Shown piece by piece: positions 1-4,461 of a stretch of DNA of 6,338 bases. The DNA is from Candidatus Nanohalarchaeota archaeon (lineage in GTDB: Archaea; EX4484-52; B79-G9). Every line of letters starts with the position of its first letter. Within the stretch, counting starts at the first letter, position 1. Both the position numbers and the translations under genes were made by a program. The stretch is from assembly GCA_030635525.1 (NCBI GenBank), contig DAOVYR010000063.1:1-6338 (forward strand). Reading direction: 5' to 3'. The notes beneath the pieces were generated by a model. The model saw only the letters and a list, made by a program, of their open reading frames with translations, made no database searches and was not told the origin of the DNA.

Positions 1-236
1 AAGGCAGAAACGCAGGCAAATACTGTATAATAACAGAAACAATAGACGACAACTACGTAACCATAACAGGCCCGAAAGCCCTGAACAAGATAAAAACAAA
101 AAAATGCAACATAGACCACTTGGCGCTAACAGACAAAAAACTAGAGATTAAAGACAAGGCAACCGAAAAAGACGTCGAAGAGGCGCTAGAAAGCGCAAAC
201 CTAACCGAAACCTTCAAACAGGGTCTGAAACTTTAA
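1..236 (+). CDS. rpl14e: Large subunit ribosomal protein eL14 (L14e), 3' part
   Basis: This is the C-terminal part of archaeal eL14, a KOW-type protein of the large ribosomal subunit. The reading frame is open from base 3 and gives 77 residues ending at a TAA. It opens with GRNAGKYCIITETIDD and continues with the VTITGPKALNKIKTKKCN stretch. This matches the family pattern in which a GREAGRK-like turn is followed by a strand, a TGP motif and a basic region. Judging from family length, only about a dozen N-terminal residues and the start codon lie outside the window. The gene immediately precedes cbf5, as in many archaeal genomes, which supports the call. The C-terminal tail (EEALESANLTETFKQGLKL) is the acidic/amphipathic helix usual for short archaeal eL14. 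A pyrimidine-rich stretch follows the stop. Confidence 0.85.
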   Translation, partial: GRNAGKYCIITETIDDNYVTITGPKALNKIKTKKCNIDHLALTDKKLEIKDKATEKDVEEALESANLTETFKQGLKL

Positions 237-240
237 AACA

Positions 241-252
241 TCCTCTTTCCCT
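241..252 (+). terminator. Possible pyrimidine-rich transcription end after eL14
   Basis: A short pyrimidine run (TCCTCTTTCCCT) begins 4 bases after the eL14 stop and upstream of the cbf5 promoter. Archaeal termination often needs only a T-rich stretch, and such runs are rare on this T-poor strand. The run is short and mixed with C, so the call is tentative. Confidence 0.2.
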
Positions 253-285
253 GAGACCTAGCAACGCAAATCATTCAATCTCAAC

Positions 286-295
286 AAATATAAAA
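286..295 (+). promoter_or_regulatory. TATA box for cbf5 (leaderless spacing)
   Basis: AAATATAAAA is centred about 27 bases before the cbf5 ATG at 318. Archaeal transcription usually starts about 25-28 bases downstream of the TATA centre, so it would begin at or next to the A of the ATG. No Shine-Dalgarno-like sequence lies before that ATG, unlike most other genes here. Together these suggest a leaderless cbf5 mRNA transcribed independently of eL14. Confidence 0.55.
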
Positions 296-317
296 CTCCT
301 TCTCTCATAAAAAACCC

Positions 318-1373
318 ATGAAAGACACAGAAAATTCCCCAACAGACACACACCAGGATGCTGAAAACACAGAATACTTAACAAAATCCCGCGCAAAAAC
401 CGACCCCAAACACGGCTGCCCTCCCGACAAAAGAGACATAGAGACCCACATCAAAAACGGCCTCATAATCCTCGACAAGCCAAAAGGCCCCACCTCCCAC
501 CAGGTAGCAGCCTGGGTACGTGATATTTTCAAGCCTCAGCTTGAAAAGCCGGGAACGAGCGAAGCAAGTGAACGGATATTTTCACTCAAAAAAGCAGGCC
601 ATTCCGGCACCCTCGACCCCGGCGTAACCGGCGTACTCCCGACACTTCTCGAAAACGCAACAAAAATAATACCCGCCCTCGTCCGTGGCAAAAAAGAATA
701 CATCTGCCTCATGCAGCTCCACACAGACATCCCGCAAAAACAGATCACAGAAACCGCAAGATCATTCGTTGGAAAAATACAGCAGATGCCCCCCGTAAAA
801 TCCGCAGTAAAAAGACAGCTAAGAACAAGAGAAATCTACACACTCGACATACTCGAGATAGACAAAAGAGACGTCCTCTTCAAATCAGAAGTAGAAGCAG
901 GAACATACATAAGAACCCTCTGCACCGACTTCGGAAAAAAACTAAAAACACAAGCCCACATGCAGGAACTAAGGCGCACAATGGCAGGCTCACTCCCCGA
1001 AGAACAATCACACACCCTGCAAGACATAAAAGACGCTTATGAATTCTACAAAGAAGAAAAAAACGAAAAATTCCTGAGAGATATAATAAAACCCCTGGAA
1101 ACAGGAGTAATGCACCTCCAGAAAATAATAATCAAAGACTCGGCAATATCCGCAATATGCCACGGCGCCCCACTACGCATCTGCGGAATCGCAAAATACA
1201 CAAAAGACATAAAAACAAACGACATAATAGCAATAATGAGCCTCAAAGGCGAACTCGTAGCACTCGCAGAATCAACAATGAACACAACAGAAATACAGGA
1301 AAAAGACAAAGGAATCGCAGCAAAAATCACAAGAGTCATAATGCCAGAAAACACATACCCAAGAACATGGTAA
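318..1373 (+). CDS. cbf5: Cbf5/TruB-family H/ACA RNP pseudouridine synthase, with an internal insertion
   Basis: This is the catalytic subunit of archaeal H/ACA ribonucleoproteins; it isomerises uridine to pseudouridine in rRNA and may also act on tRNA U55. The 351 residues match Cbf5 throughout: the N-terminal HIKNGLIILDKPKGPTSH motif (residues 44-61), the catalytic loop AGHSGTLDPGVTGVLP with catalytic Asp100, KEYICLMQLHTD (126-137), RPP-like MPPVKSAVKRQLRTREIY (157-174), EAGTYIRTL (193-201), and a C-terminal PUA domain (about 268-345) with KGIAAKITRVIMP. The length is near that of archaeal homologues except for about 17 extra residues (72-88) between VRDIF and SLKKAGHSG. The start at 318 is chosen because a TATA box sits at leaderless distance and the N-terminal extension resembles that of archaeal Cbf5. 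The gene is followed 15 bases later by a Shine-Dalgarno and trm112, so the two are probably co-transcribed. Confidence 0.95.
   Translation: MKDTENSPTDTHQDAENTEYLTKSRAKTDPKHGCPPDKRDIETHIKNGLIILDKPKGPTSHQVAAWVRDIFKPQLEKPGTSEASERIFSLKKAGHSGTLDPGVTGVLPTLLENATKIIPALVRGKKEYICLMQLHTDIPQKQITETARSFVGKIQQMPPVKSAVKRQLRTREIYTLDILEIDKRDVLFKSEVEAGTYIRTLCTDFGKKLKTQAHMQELRRTMAGSLPEEQSHTLQDIKDAYEFYKEEKNEKFLRDIIKPLETGVMHLQKIIIKDSAISAICHGAPLRICGIAKYTKDIKTNDIIAIMSLKGELVALAESTMNTTEIQEKDKGIAAKITRVIMPENTYPRTW
522..590 (+). repeat. Palindromic insertion inside cbf5
   Basis: Relative to other Cbf5 proteins, codons 72-88 (531-581, 51 nt) are extra: joining VRDIF directly to SLKKAGHSG restores the normal spacing to the catalytic loop. 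The segment holds a perfect 9-bp inverted repeat with a 4-nt loop (TTTTCAAGC 526-534, GCTTGAAAA 539-547). A second 6-bp hairpin follows (AGTGAA 567-572, TTCACT 581-586). The decamer GATATTTTCA occurs at both edges (522-531 and 575-584). Third codon positions are mostly G or T here, whereas the rest of the gene strongly prefers A or C. This looks like a captured palindromic element translated in frame; that reading is inference. Confidence 0.55.
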
Positions 1374-1382
1374 AAAGACAAA

Positions 1383-1387
1383 GGAGG
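1383..1387 (+). promoter_or_regulatory. Ribosome binding site deciding the trm112 start
   Basis: GGAGG is the classical archaeal Shine-Dalgarno. It lies 1 base before the ATG at 1389 and 10 bases before the ATG at 1398. The second spacing is workable and the first is not, so translation is placed at 1398. Confidence 0.65.
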
Positions 1388-1397
1388 AATGGACCAA

Positions 1398-1604
1398 ATG
1401 CCCGTAGACAAAAAACTAATGGATATCCTTGCATGCCCAAAATGCAAAGGAAACGTAAAAGAACAAAGCATGTTCATAACATGCAACAAATGCAAACTAG
1501 CATACCCAATACTTGACAAAGACATCCCCGACATGCTCATAGAAGACGCATGGCCACTGGAAAAAGCAAAAAAAGCAAAATTCAGACACACAATAAAAAT
1601 ATAA
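1398..1604 (+). CDS. Trm112-like zinc-ribbon protein (methyltransferase activator family)
   Basis: A 68-residue protein of the Trm112/YcaR-like family. It shows LMDILACPKC near the N-terminus, with Cys13 and Cys16, then ITCNKCKLAYPI with Cys29 and Cys32, followed by the family's DIPDMLIEDAWPL segment. The two CxxC pairs are expected to bind one zinc ion. In eukaryotes and haloarchaea, Trm112 is a small partner that stabilises several S-adenosylmethionine-dependent methyltransferases acting on tRNA, rRNA and release factor; whether this protein does so is inferred from family. The start at 1398 is preferred over 1389 because of its spacing to GGAGG. It follows cbf5 closely, putting two RNA-modification genes side by side. 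The TAA stop lies inside the TATA-like sequence of the next tRNA gene. No gene symbol is established that I can assign with certainty. Confidence 0.8.
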   Translation: MPVDKKLMDILACPKCKGNVKEQSMFITCNKCKLAYPILDKDIPDMLIEDAWPLEKAKKAKFRHTIKI

Positions 1605-1607
1605 AAG
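1596..1607 (+). promoter_or_regulatory. TATA box for tRNA-Ser, overlapping the trm112 stop
   Basis: AAAATATAAAAG is a good archaeal TATA box centred about 29 bases before the first base of tRNA-Ser (1631). The trm112 stop codon (1602-1604) is part of it. The spacing puts the transcription start at, or within a few bases of, the mature 5' end of the tRNA. Confidence 0.5.
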
Positions 1608-1630
1608 AGCCTGCAAAAAGATAGCCCTGT

Positions 1631-1749
1631 GTCGAGGTCGCCTAGCTCGGTATGGCGCCGGTCTTGAATCATAAAAGCGATTAACGCGCTTTTATCAAAA
1701 GCAAACCGGTGTTCGCAAGGACACGGGAGTTCGAATCTCTCCCTCGACG
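1631..1749 (+). tRNA. tRNA-Ser(TGA) with a 35-nt intron
   Basis: The acceptor stem GTCGAGG (1631-1637) pairs fully with CCTCGAC (1742-1748), with discriminator G1749. The D-arm carries GCC/GGC and the GG dinucleotide. The anticodon stem CCGGT (1658-1662) pairs with ACCGG (1705-1709). The loop reads C32 T33 TGA A37 before the intron and A38 after it. The long variable arm (TGTTC/GGACA) fits serine, and the T-arm GGGAG-TTCGAAT-CTCTC is intact. The TGA anticodon reads UCN codons. CCA is not encoded. The gene has its own TATA box. Confidence 0.93.
1669..1703 (+). other. tRNA-Ser intron at position 37/38
   Basis: The 35-nt intron lies at the canonical archaeal site. Its core is a 9-bp hairpin (ATAAAAGCG 1671-1679, CGCTTTTAT 1687-1695). 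The 3' bulge is CAA (1702-1704), cut between A1703 and A1704. The central helix CTT/AAG has only three Watson-Crick pairs plus a G-A opposition, so the bulge-helix-bulge motif is relaxed. The 5' bulge is AAT, cut after A1668. Confidence 0.8.
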
Positions 1750-1778
1750 CTATCAACCTTTCAGAAGAGAGTAGCAGA

Positions 1779-1787
1779 CATATAATT
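1779..1787 (+). promoter_or_regulatory. TATA-like box ahead of the structured element
   Basis: CATATAAT lies in a gene-free stretch after tRNA-Ser. A start 25-27 bases downstream would fall near 1805-1810, at the beginning of the stem-loop run at 1797-1902. This suggests the element could be transcribed by itself. No BRE is clearly recognisable. Confidence 0.35.
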
Positions 1788-1796
1788 GCAATCATG

Positions 1797-1902
1797 CACT
1801 TGAGCGCAGCAAACAAGTGACCCTTCGTACACTTAAACGAAGCACCAGTGACCTAAACCGAAGGTTTATGGTCGCTCTGATCGCCAGCCTTTCTGAAGGC
1901 TG
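1797..1902 (+). ncRNA. Unassigned run of four stem-loops: candidate noncoding RNA or degenerate repeat element
   Basis: No protein gene fits here. Four hairpins stand in a row: CACTTG/CAAGTG (1797-1802, 1814-1819); CTTCGT/ACGAAG (1823-1828, 1837-1842); a 13-bp hairpin with GAA loop and one bulged T (arms 1847-1859 and 1863-1876); and CAGCCTT/AAGGCTG with TCTG loop (1885-1891, 1896-1902). An alternative closing helix GAGCG/CGCTC (1802-1806, 1873-1877) would enclose hairpins two and three. AGTGACC occurs twice (1816-1822, 1847-1853). I see no box C/D or convincing H/ACA features and no RNase P, SRP or 5S hallmarks. A TATA-like box lies upstream. Similarity of its short motif to the cbf5 insertion leaves a mobile-repeat origin possible. 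Confidence 0.4.
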
Positions 1903-1910
1903 AAACCAAC

Positions 1911-1920
1911 CTTTATAAAG
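1911..1920 (+). promoter_or_regulatory. TATA box of the uS13 operon
   Basis: CTTTATAAAG is a strong archaeal TATA box and is perfectly palindromic. On the + strand it predicts a start near 1943-1947 and a leader of about 130 bases before uS13. Because it is palindromic it could in principle also serve the - strand, but nothing recognisable is encoded there. Confidence 0.6.
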
Positions 1921-1970
1921 TTAACACAACAAAAAGTAACAATACTAGCATCAGTATCAAAAAATTGGTT

Positions 1971-2043
1971 GCTTAATCCACCACGAGATTAAGCATAAAA
2001 TCAGTCCAATAAAATTCTAACAACCATTAGAATCCCAGGGACT
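1971..2043 (+). promoter_or_regulatory. Structured 5' leader of the uS13 operon
   Basis: The predicted leader holds a perfect 8-bp hairpin (GCTTAATC 1971-1978, GATTAAGC 1987-1994, 8-nt loop). Next comes a two-part stem: AGTCC (2003-2007) pairs with GGACT (2039-2043), enclosing ATTCTAA/TTAGAAT (2014-2020, 2027-2033) with a CAACCA loop. A smaller ATACT/AGTAT hairpin sits at 1942-1957. An unpaired A/C-rich spacer then leads to the ribosome binding site. Such leaders in ribosomal operons often bind one of the encoded proteins for feedback; uS4, which does this in the E. coli alpha operon, is encoded downstream. That role here is inference. Confidence 0.4.
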
Positions 2044-2063
2044 ACACACAAACAAAAAAAAAC

Positions 2064-2069
2064 GGTGAT
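2064..2069 (+). promoter_or_regulatory. Ribosome binding site supporting the TTG start of uS13
   Basis: GGTGAT matches the AUCACC part of the 16S rRNA 3' end and lies 3 bases before the TTG at 2073. The same arrangement precedes rpoN (GGTGAT, 3 bases, ATG). Confidence 0.65.
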
Positions 2070-2072
2070 ACA

Positions 2073-2519
2073 TTGGCAAGATTCGAAAACATAGTCAGAG
2101 TCATGAACACAGACCTTAACGGCGACAAAAACATAGTCTATGCACTAACAAACATCAAAGGAATCAGCTACAACCTCTCAAAAGCAATAATACACTGCGC
2201 AAAAACAGACGAAACAAAAAAACTAAAAGACCTCACAGAAAAAGACCTCGCAGACATCGAAAAAATAGTAGAGAACCCCCAGGAATCAAACATCCCTTCA
2301 TGGTTACTAAACCGCAACAAAGACTACACAACCGGCAAAGACATACATATAACCGGCACCGACATCACAATGACACTCCGCGAAGACGTCAACCGCCTGC
2401 GAAAAATCCGCGCATATCGCGGCATCAGGCACGAGATGGGACTGCCGACACGCGGCCAGCGAACAAAATCCTCATTTAGGACAGGAGCAAAAGTCGGCGT
2501 AAGCAAGAAAAAGAAATAA
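2073..2519 (+). CDS. rps13: Small subunit ribosomal protein uS13
   Basis: uS13 sits in the head of the small subunit and contacts the large subunit and P-site tRNA. The 148 residues match the archaeal form: the N-terminal IVRVMNTDLNGDKNIVYALTNIKGIS (about 7-32) contains the NIKGIS turn, and the C-terminal YRGIRHEMGLPTRGQRTKSS block (115-134) is the universal signature, followed by a basic tail ending VSKKKK. It starts with TTG at 2073, supported by GGTGAT upstream and by agreement with the normal N-terminus of archaeal S13. It is the first gene of the uS13-uS4-uS11-rpoD group, with its own TATA box and a structured leader of about 130 bases. uS4 follows after 27 bases. Confidence 0.97.
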   Translation: MARFENIVRVMNTDLNGDKNIVYALTNIKGISYNLSKAIIHCAKTDETKKLKDLTEKDLADIEKIVENPQESNIPSWLLNRNKDYTTGKDIHITGTDITMTLREDVNRLRKIRAYRGIRHEMGLPTRGQRTKSSFRTGAKVGVSKKKK

Positions 2520-2536
2520 TAGACAATCCATAAACA

Positions 2537-2541
2537 GGTGA
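2537..2541 (+). promoter_or_regulatory. Ribosome binding site deciding the uS4 start
   Basis: GGTGA lies 5 bases before TTG 2547. The in-frame GTG at 2538 is part of this site and is therefore unlikely to be the start. Confidence 0.7.
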
Positions 2542-2546
2542 AACAA

Positions 2547-3107
2547 TTGGGAGACCCAAAAAAACAACACAAACACTATGACAGCGTCAAAAGACCATGG
2601 GACAAAGACCGTATACTGGAAGAGAAAGATATCGTAAAAAAATACGGCATCCGCAGGAAAAAAGAACTAAGAAAAGCAGAGACCTCCCTAAGAAACCTAA
2701 GGCAGCGCGCAAGAACACTCATAGGCACAAAAAACGAAAAAGAAGAAGCCATACTCCTCAAAAAAACATACGAACAGGGACTGACAGAAAAAGACGCCAC
2801 ATTGGACACAATCCTTAGCCTGAAAACAGCATCTGTACTCGAAAGGCGCCTCCAGACAATGCTCCTCAAAAAAGACCTCGCAAACACACCACTTCAGGCA
2901 CGACAATTCATAACCCACGGCCACATATCAGTAGACAACATAAAAGCAATCTCACCAAACTACCTCATAAAAATCCACGAAGAAAACAAAATCAGCTACA
3001 TCCCAAAATCAAGCTTAAACCAGACATTCAAATACGAGAAAAAAGAAGAAAAAGCAGAACCGGTCAAAAAACCATACCACAAGAGAAGGCCATTCAAAAG
3101 AAGATAA
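2547..3107 (+). CDS. rps4: Small subunit ribosomal protein uS4
   Basis: uS4 is a primary 16S rRNA binding protein that nucleates small-subunit assembly. With the TTG at 2547 as start, the protein is 186 residues and begins MGDPKKQHKHYD, the usual opening of archaeal S4. Starting at the upstream GTG (2538) would add three residues and place the start inside the ribosome binding site. The N-terminal half is helical and highly basic (IRRKKELRKAETSLRNLRQRAR cut at about 35-56). The S4 RNA-binding domain spans about 99-158, with VLERRLQTMLLKKDLA and the RQFITHGHISVDN turn. A lysine/arginine-rich tail (YHKRRPFKRR) ends it. In E. coli, S4 represses its own operon, so it is the natural candidate to bind the structured leader upstream of uS13; this is inference. 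uS11 follows after 14 bases. Confidence 0.96.
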   Translation: MGDPKKQHKHYDSVKRPWDKDRILEEKDIVKKYGIRRKKELRKAETSLRNLRQRARTLIGTKNEKEEAILLKKTYEQGLTEKDATLDTILSLKTASVLERRLQTMLLKKDLANTPLQARQFITHGHISVDNIKAISPNYLIKIHEENKISYIPKSSLNQTFKYEKKEEKAEPVKKPYHKRRPFKRR

Positions 3108-3121
3108 AGGCGAAAATAAAC

Positions 3122-3538
3122 ATGAGCCAAAATTACGACAATCAGATAAGAAATAAACCCAAATGGGGAATCGCACACATATACAGCAGTTTCAATAACA
3201 CCATAGTCCATATAACAGACATCACAGGCTCAGAAACAATCTCAAGATACTCATCAGGCATGATAACAGACAAAGGCCACCAGCAGGGAACACCATACCC
3301 ATCCATGCAGGCATCCAAGCGCGCCGCAGAAGAAGCAAAAGAAAAAGGAATAACAGGAGTACACGTAAACGTCCGCGCAACAGGCGGCCACGGCGCAAAA
3401 ACCCCGGGAAAGGGCGCCCAACCAGCAATACGTGCCCTCATACAAGGCGGACTCAGGCTCGGCAAAATCGAGGACCTGACACCAGTACCCCACGACACCA
3501 CCCGCAAATCAGGCGGACGACGAGGCCGGAGGATATAA
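3122..3538 (+). CDS. rps11: Small subunit ribosomal protein uS11
   Basis: uS11 lies on the platform of the small subunit near the E site and messenger exit. The 138 residues show the archaeal/eukaryotic pattern: WGIAHIYSSFNNTIVHITD (15-33), GSETISRYSSGM (36-47), the helix PYPSMQASKRAAEEAKEKGI (58-77), HVNVRATGGHGAKTPGKGAQ (81-100), and the conserved end IEDLTPVPHDTTRKSGGRRGRRI. The ATG at 3122 is preceded by GGCGA at 3109-3113 with 8 bases of spacing. GGCGA also precedes uL13 and appears to be a variant of the GGTGA used elsewhere in this window. The last codons of this gene contain the ribosome binding site of rpoD, whose ATG starts one base after the stop, so the two are probably translationally coupled. 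Confidence 0.97.
   Translation: MSQNYDNQIRNKPKWGIAHIYSSFNNTIVHITDITGSETISRYSSGMITDKGHQQGTPYPSMQASKRAAEEAKEKGITGVHVNVRATGGHGAKTPGKGAQPAIRALIQGGLRLGKIEDLTPVPHDTTRKSGGRRGRRI
3528..3533 (+). promoter_or_regulatory. rpoD ribosome binding site inside the uS11 coding sequence
   Basis: GGAGGA forms part of the last arginine and isoleucine codons of uS11 and lies 6 bases before the rpoD ATG (3540). It is the second GGAGG-type site in the window; most other genes use GGTGA or GGCGA. Confidence 0.65.
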
Positions 3539-3539
3539 C

Positions 3540-4313
3540 ATGAAACTCAAAATCCTAAACAAAAAAGACAGCGAACTCAAACTCGAAATAGCAGACACCA
3601 CACCCGCATTCGCAAACAGCCTCAGAAGAACAATAATCACAAGAACAAACACACTAGCCATAGACACAATAGACCTCCACATAAACACCTCAGCCCTCTA
3701 CAACGAGATACTCGCCCACCGCATAGGCATGATCCCCCTCAAATTCAAAGACAGCCTAAAAAGAACCGATGAATGCACATGCGAAGGTAAAGGCTGCATA
3801 AACTGCGAAGTGAAACTGGTCCTCAAAAAAAGCGGACCATGTACAGTCTACTCAAAAGACTTCAAATCCACAGACAAAGACATAAAACCAACAAGCGGCA
3901 AAATACTCATAGCAAAACTCCTTGAGGATCAGGAAATAAGCCTCGAAGCAACAGCAAAACTAGGCACATGGCCAGAGCACGCCAAATGGCAATCCTCAAA
4001 CATCGGCTACCAGTACTACCCTGACCTAAAAACATCCAAAGACTGCGACATGTGTAAAACCTGCGCAAAAGCATGCCCAAAATCCATAATAGACACAACA
4101 ACAAAAATAAAACTAAAAGACAACTACGAATGCGACCTCTGCGGCAAATGCGTTGACATATGCCCAAAAAAAGCACTGACACTCACAAAAGACCGCACAA
4201 GAATAATATTCACTGTAAAATCCGTATCTGGCCTGGAACCAAAAGACATAGTCACAGGCGCACTAAAAACACTAAAATCAGACTTCAACGAATTATCAAA
4301 AGAAATAAAATAA
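3540..4313 (+). CDS. rpoD: DNA-directed RNA polymerase subunit D (Rpo3), with two [4Fe-4S] motifs
   Basis: Rpo3/RpoD is the archaeal counterpart of bacterial alpha and eukaryotic Rpb3; with subunits L, N and P it forms the assembly platform of RNA polymerase. The 257 residues open with a dimerisation-domain half (about 1-50, with TPAFANSLRRTII typical of the family). The insert domain contains HRIGMIPLKF (60-69) and a Cys cluster ECTCEGKGCINC (78-89). A ferredoxin-like domain follows (about 167-212) with two complete motifs: C169-x2-C172-x2-C175-x3-C179-P and C198-x2-C201-x2-C204-x3-C208-P. The C-terminal part (about 220-257) completes the dimerisation domain. Two intact clusters are found in only some archaeal lineages; others keep one or none. 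It directly follows uS11 with a coupled start. A tRNA-Leu begins 13 bases after its stop. Confidence 0.97.
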   Translation: MKLKILNKKDSELKLEIADTTPAFANSLRRTIITRTNTLAIDTIDLHINTSALYNEILAHRIGMIPLKFKDSLKRTDECTCEGKGCINCEVKLVLKKSGPCTVYSKDFKSTDKDIKPTSGKILIAKLLEDQEISLEATAKLGTWPEHAKWQSSNIGYQYYPDLKTSKDCDMCKTCAKACPKSIIDTTTKIKLKDNYECDLCGKCVDICPKKALTLTKDRTRIIFTVKSVSGLEPKDIVTGALKTLKSDFNELSKEIK

Positions 4314-4326
4314 ACCATACGGGCCC

Positions 4327-4436
4327 GCAGGGGTACCCGAGCTGGCCAAAGGGGCAGGACTTAAGATCAAAACAAACAACACATAAGATATCCTGTAGAC
4401 GCAGGTCTTACAAGGGTTCGAATCCCTTCCCCTGCA
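4327..4436 (+). tRNA. tRNA-Leu(TAA) with a 24-nt intron
   Basis: The acceptor GCAGGGG (4327-4333) pairs with CCCCTGC (4429-4435), with discriminator A4436. The anticodon stem CAGGA (4355-4359) pairs with TCCTG (4391-4395), and the loop reads C T TAA G before the intron and A38 after it. A long variable arm (AGAC/GTCT) fits leucine; the T-arm is AAGGG-TTCGAAT-CCCTT. CCA is not encoded. As I recall, Haloarcula marismortui also has a tRNA-Leu directly ahead of eL18 in the S9 operon, so the position appears to be ancient. It may be processed out of the surrounding ribosomal transcript. Confidence 0.93.
4366..4389 (+). other. Minimal tRNA-Leu intron at position 37/38
   Basis: The central helix CTTA (4360-4363) pairs with TAAG (4384-4387). 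The 5' bulge AGA (4364-4366) is cut after G4365. The 3' bulge ATA (4388-4390) is cut after T4389. Inside, only an A/C-rich unpaired loop remains and no inner helix forms, so this is a relaxed bulge-helix-bulge of very small size. Confidence 0.8.
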
Positions 4437-4461
4437 TAACAAAAAACAAGACGTGAAAAAC

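Noticed and set aside
522..584. GATATTTTCA pair as a simple target-site duplication
   Set aside because: The copies are 53 bases apart, so removing one copy with the intervening sequence shifts the frame. The protein alignment instead supports a 51-base insertion, so the repeats may be part of the element or partly coincidental.
1389..1397. ATG 1389 as the start of the Trm112-like gene
   Set aside because: It lies one base after GGAGG, too close for initiation; ATG 1398 has workable spacing.
1157..1516. Arginine/lysine/asparagine-rich open frame of 119 codons on the + strand
   Set aside because: It is an alternative frame across the end of cbf5 and trm112; the composition follows from A/C-rich codons and it has no independent support.
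1046..1816. Long open frame on the - strand (256 codons)
   Set aside because: It runs antisense through cbf5, trm112 and tRNA-Ser, and contains the RERFELPC-type peptide that arises when a tRNA T-arm is read backwards. The + strand genes are certain.
1876..1909. Hammerhead-like core (CTGAT, hairpin, GAAAC)
   Set aside because: The required GA after CTGAT is CG here, and there is no suitable third stem with a cleavage triplet.
1780..2072. RNase P RNA, SRP RNA or 5S rRNA
   Set aside because: None of the conserved cores of these RNAs could be found on either strand, and the lengths do not fit.
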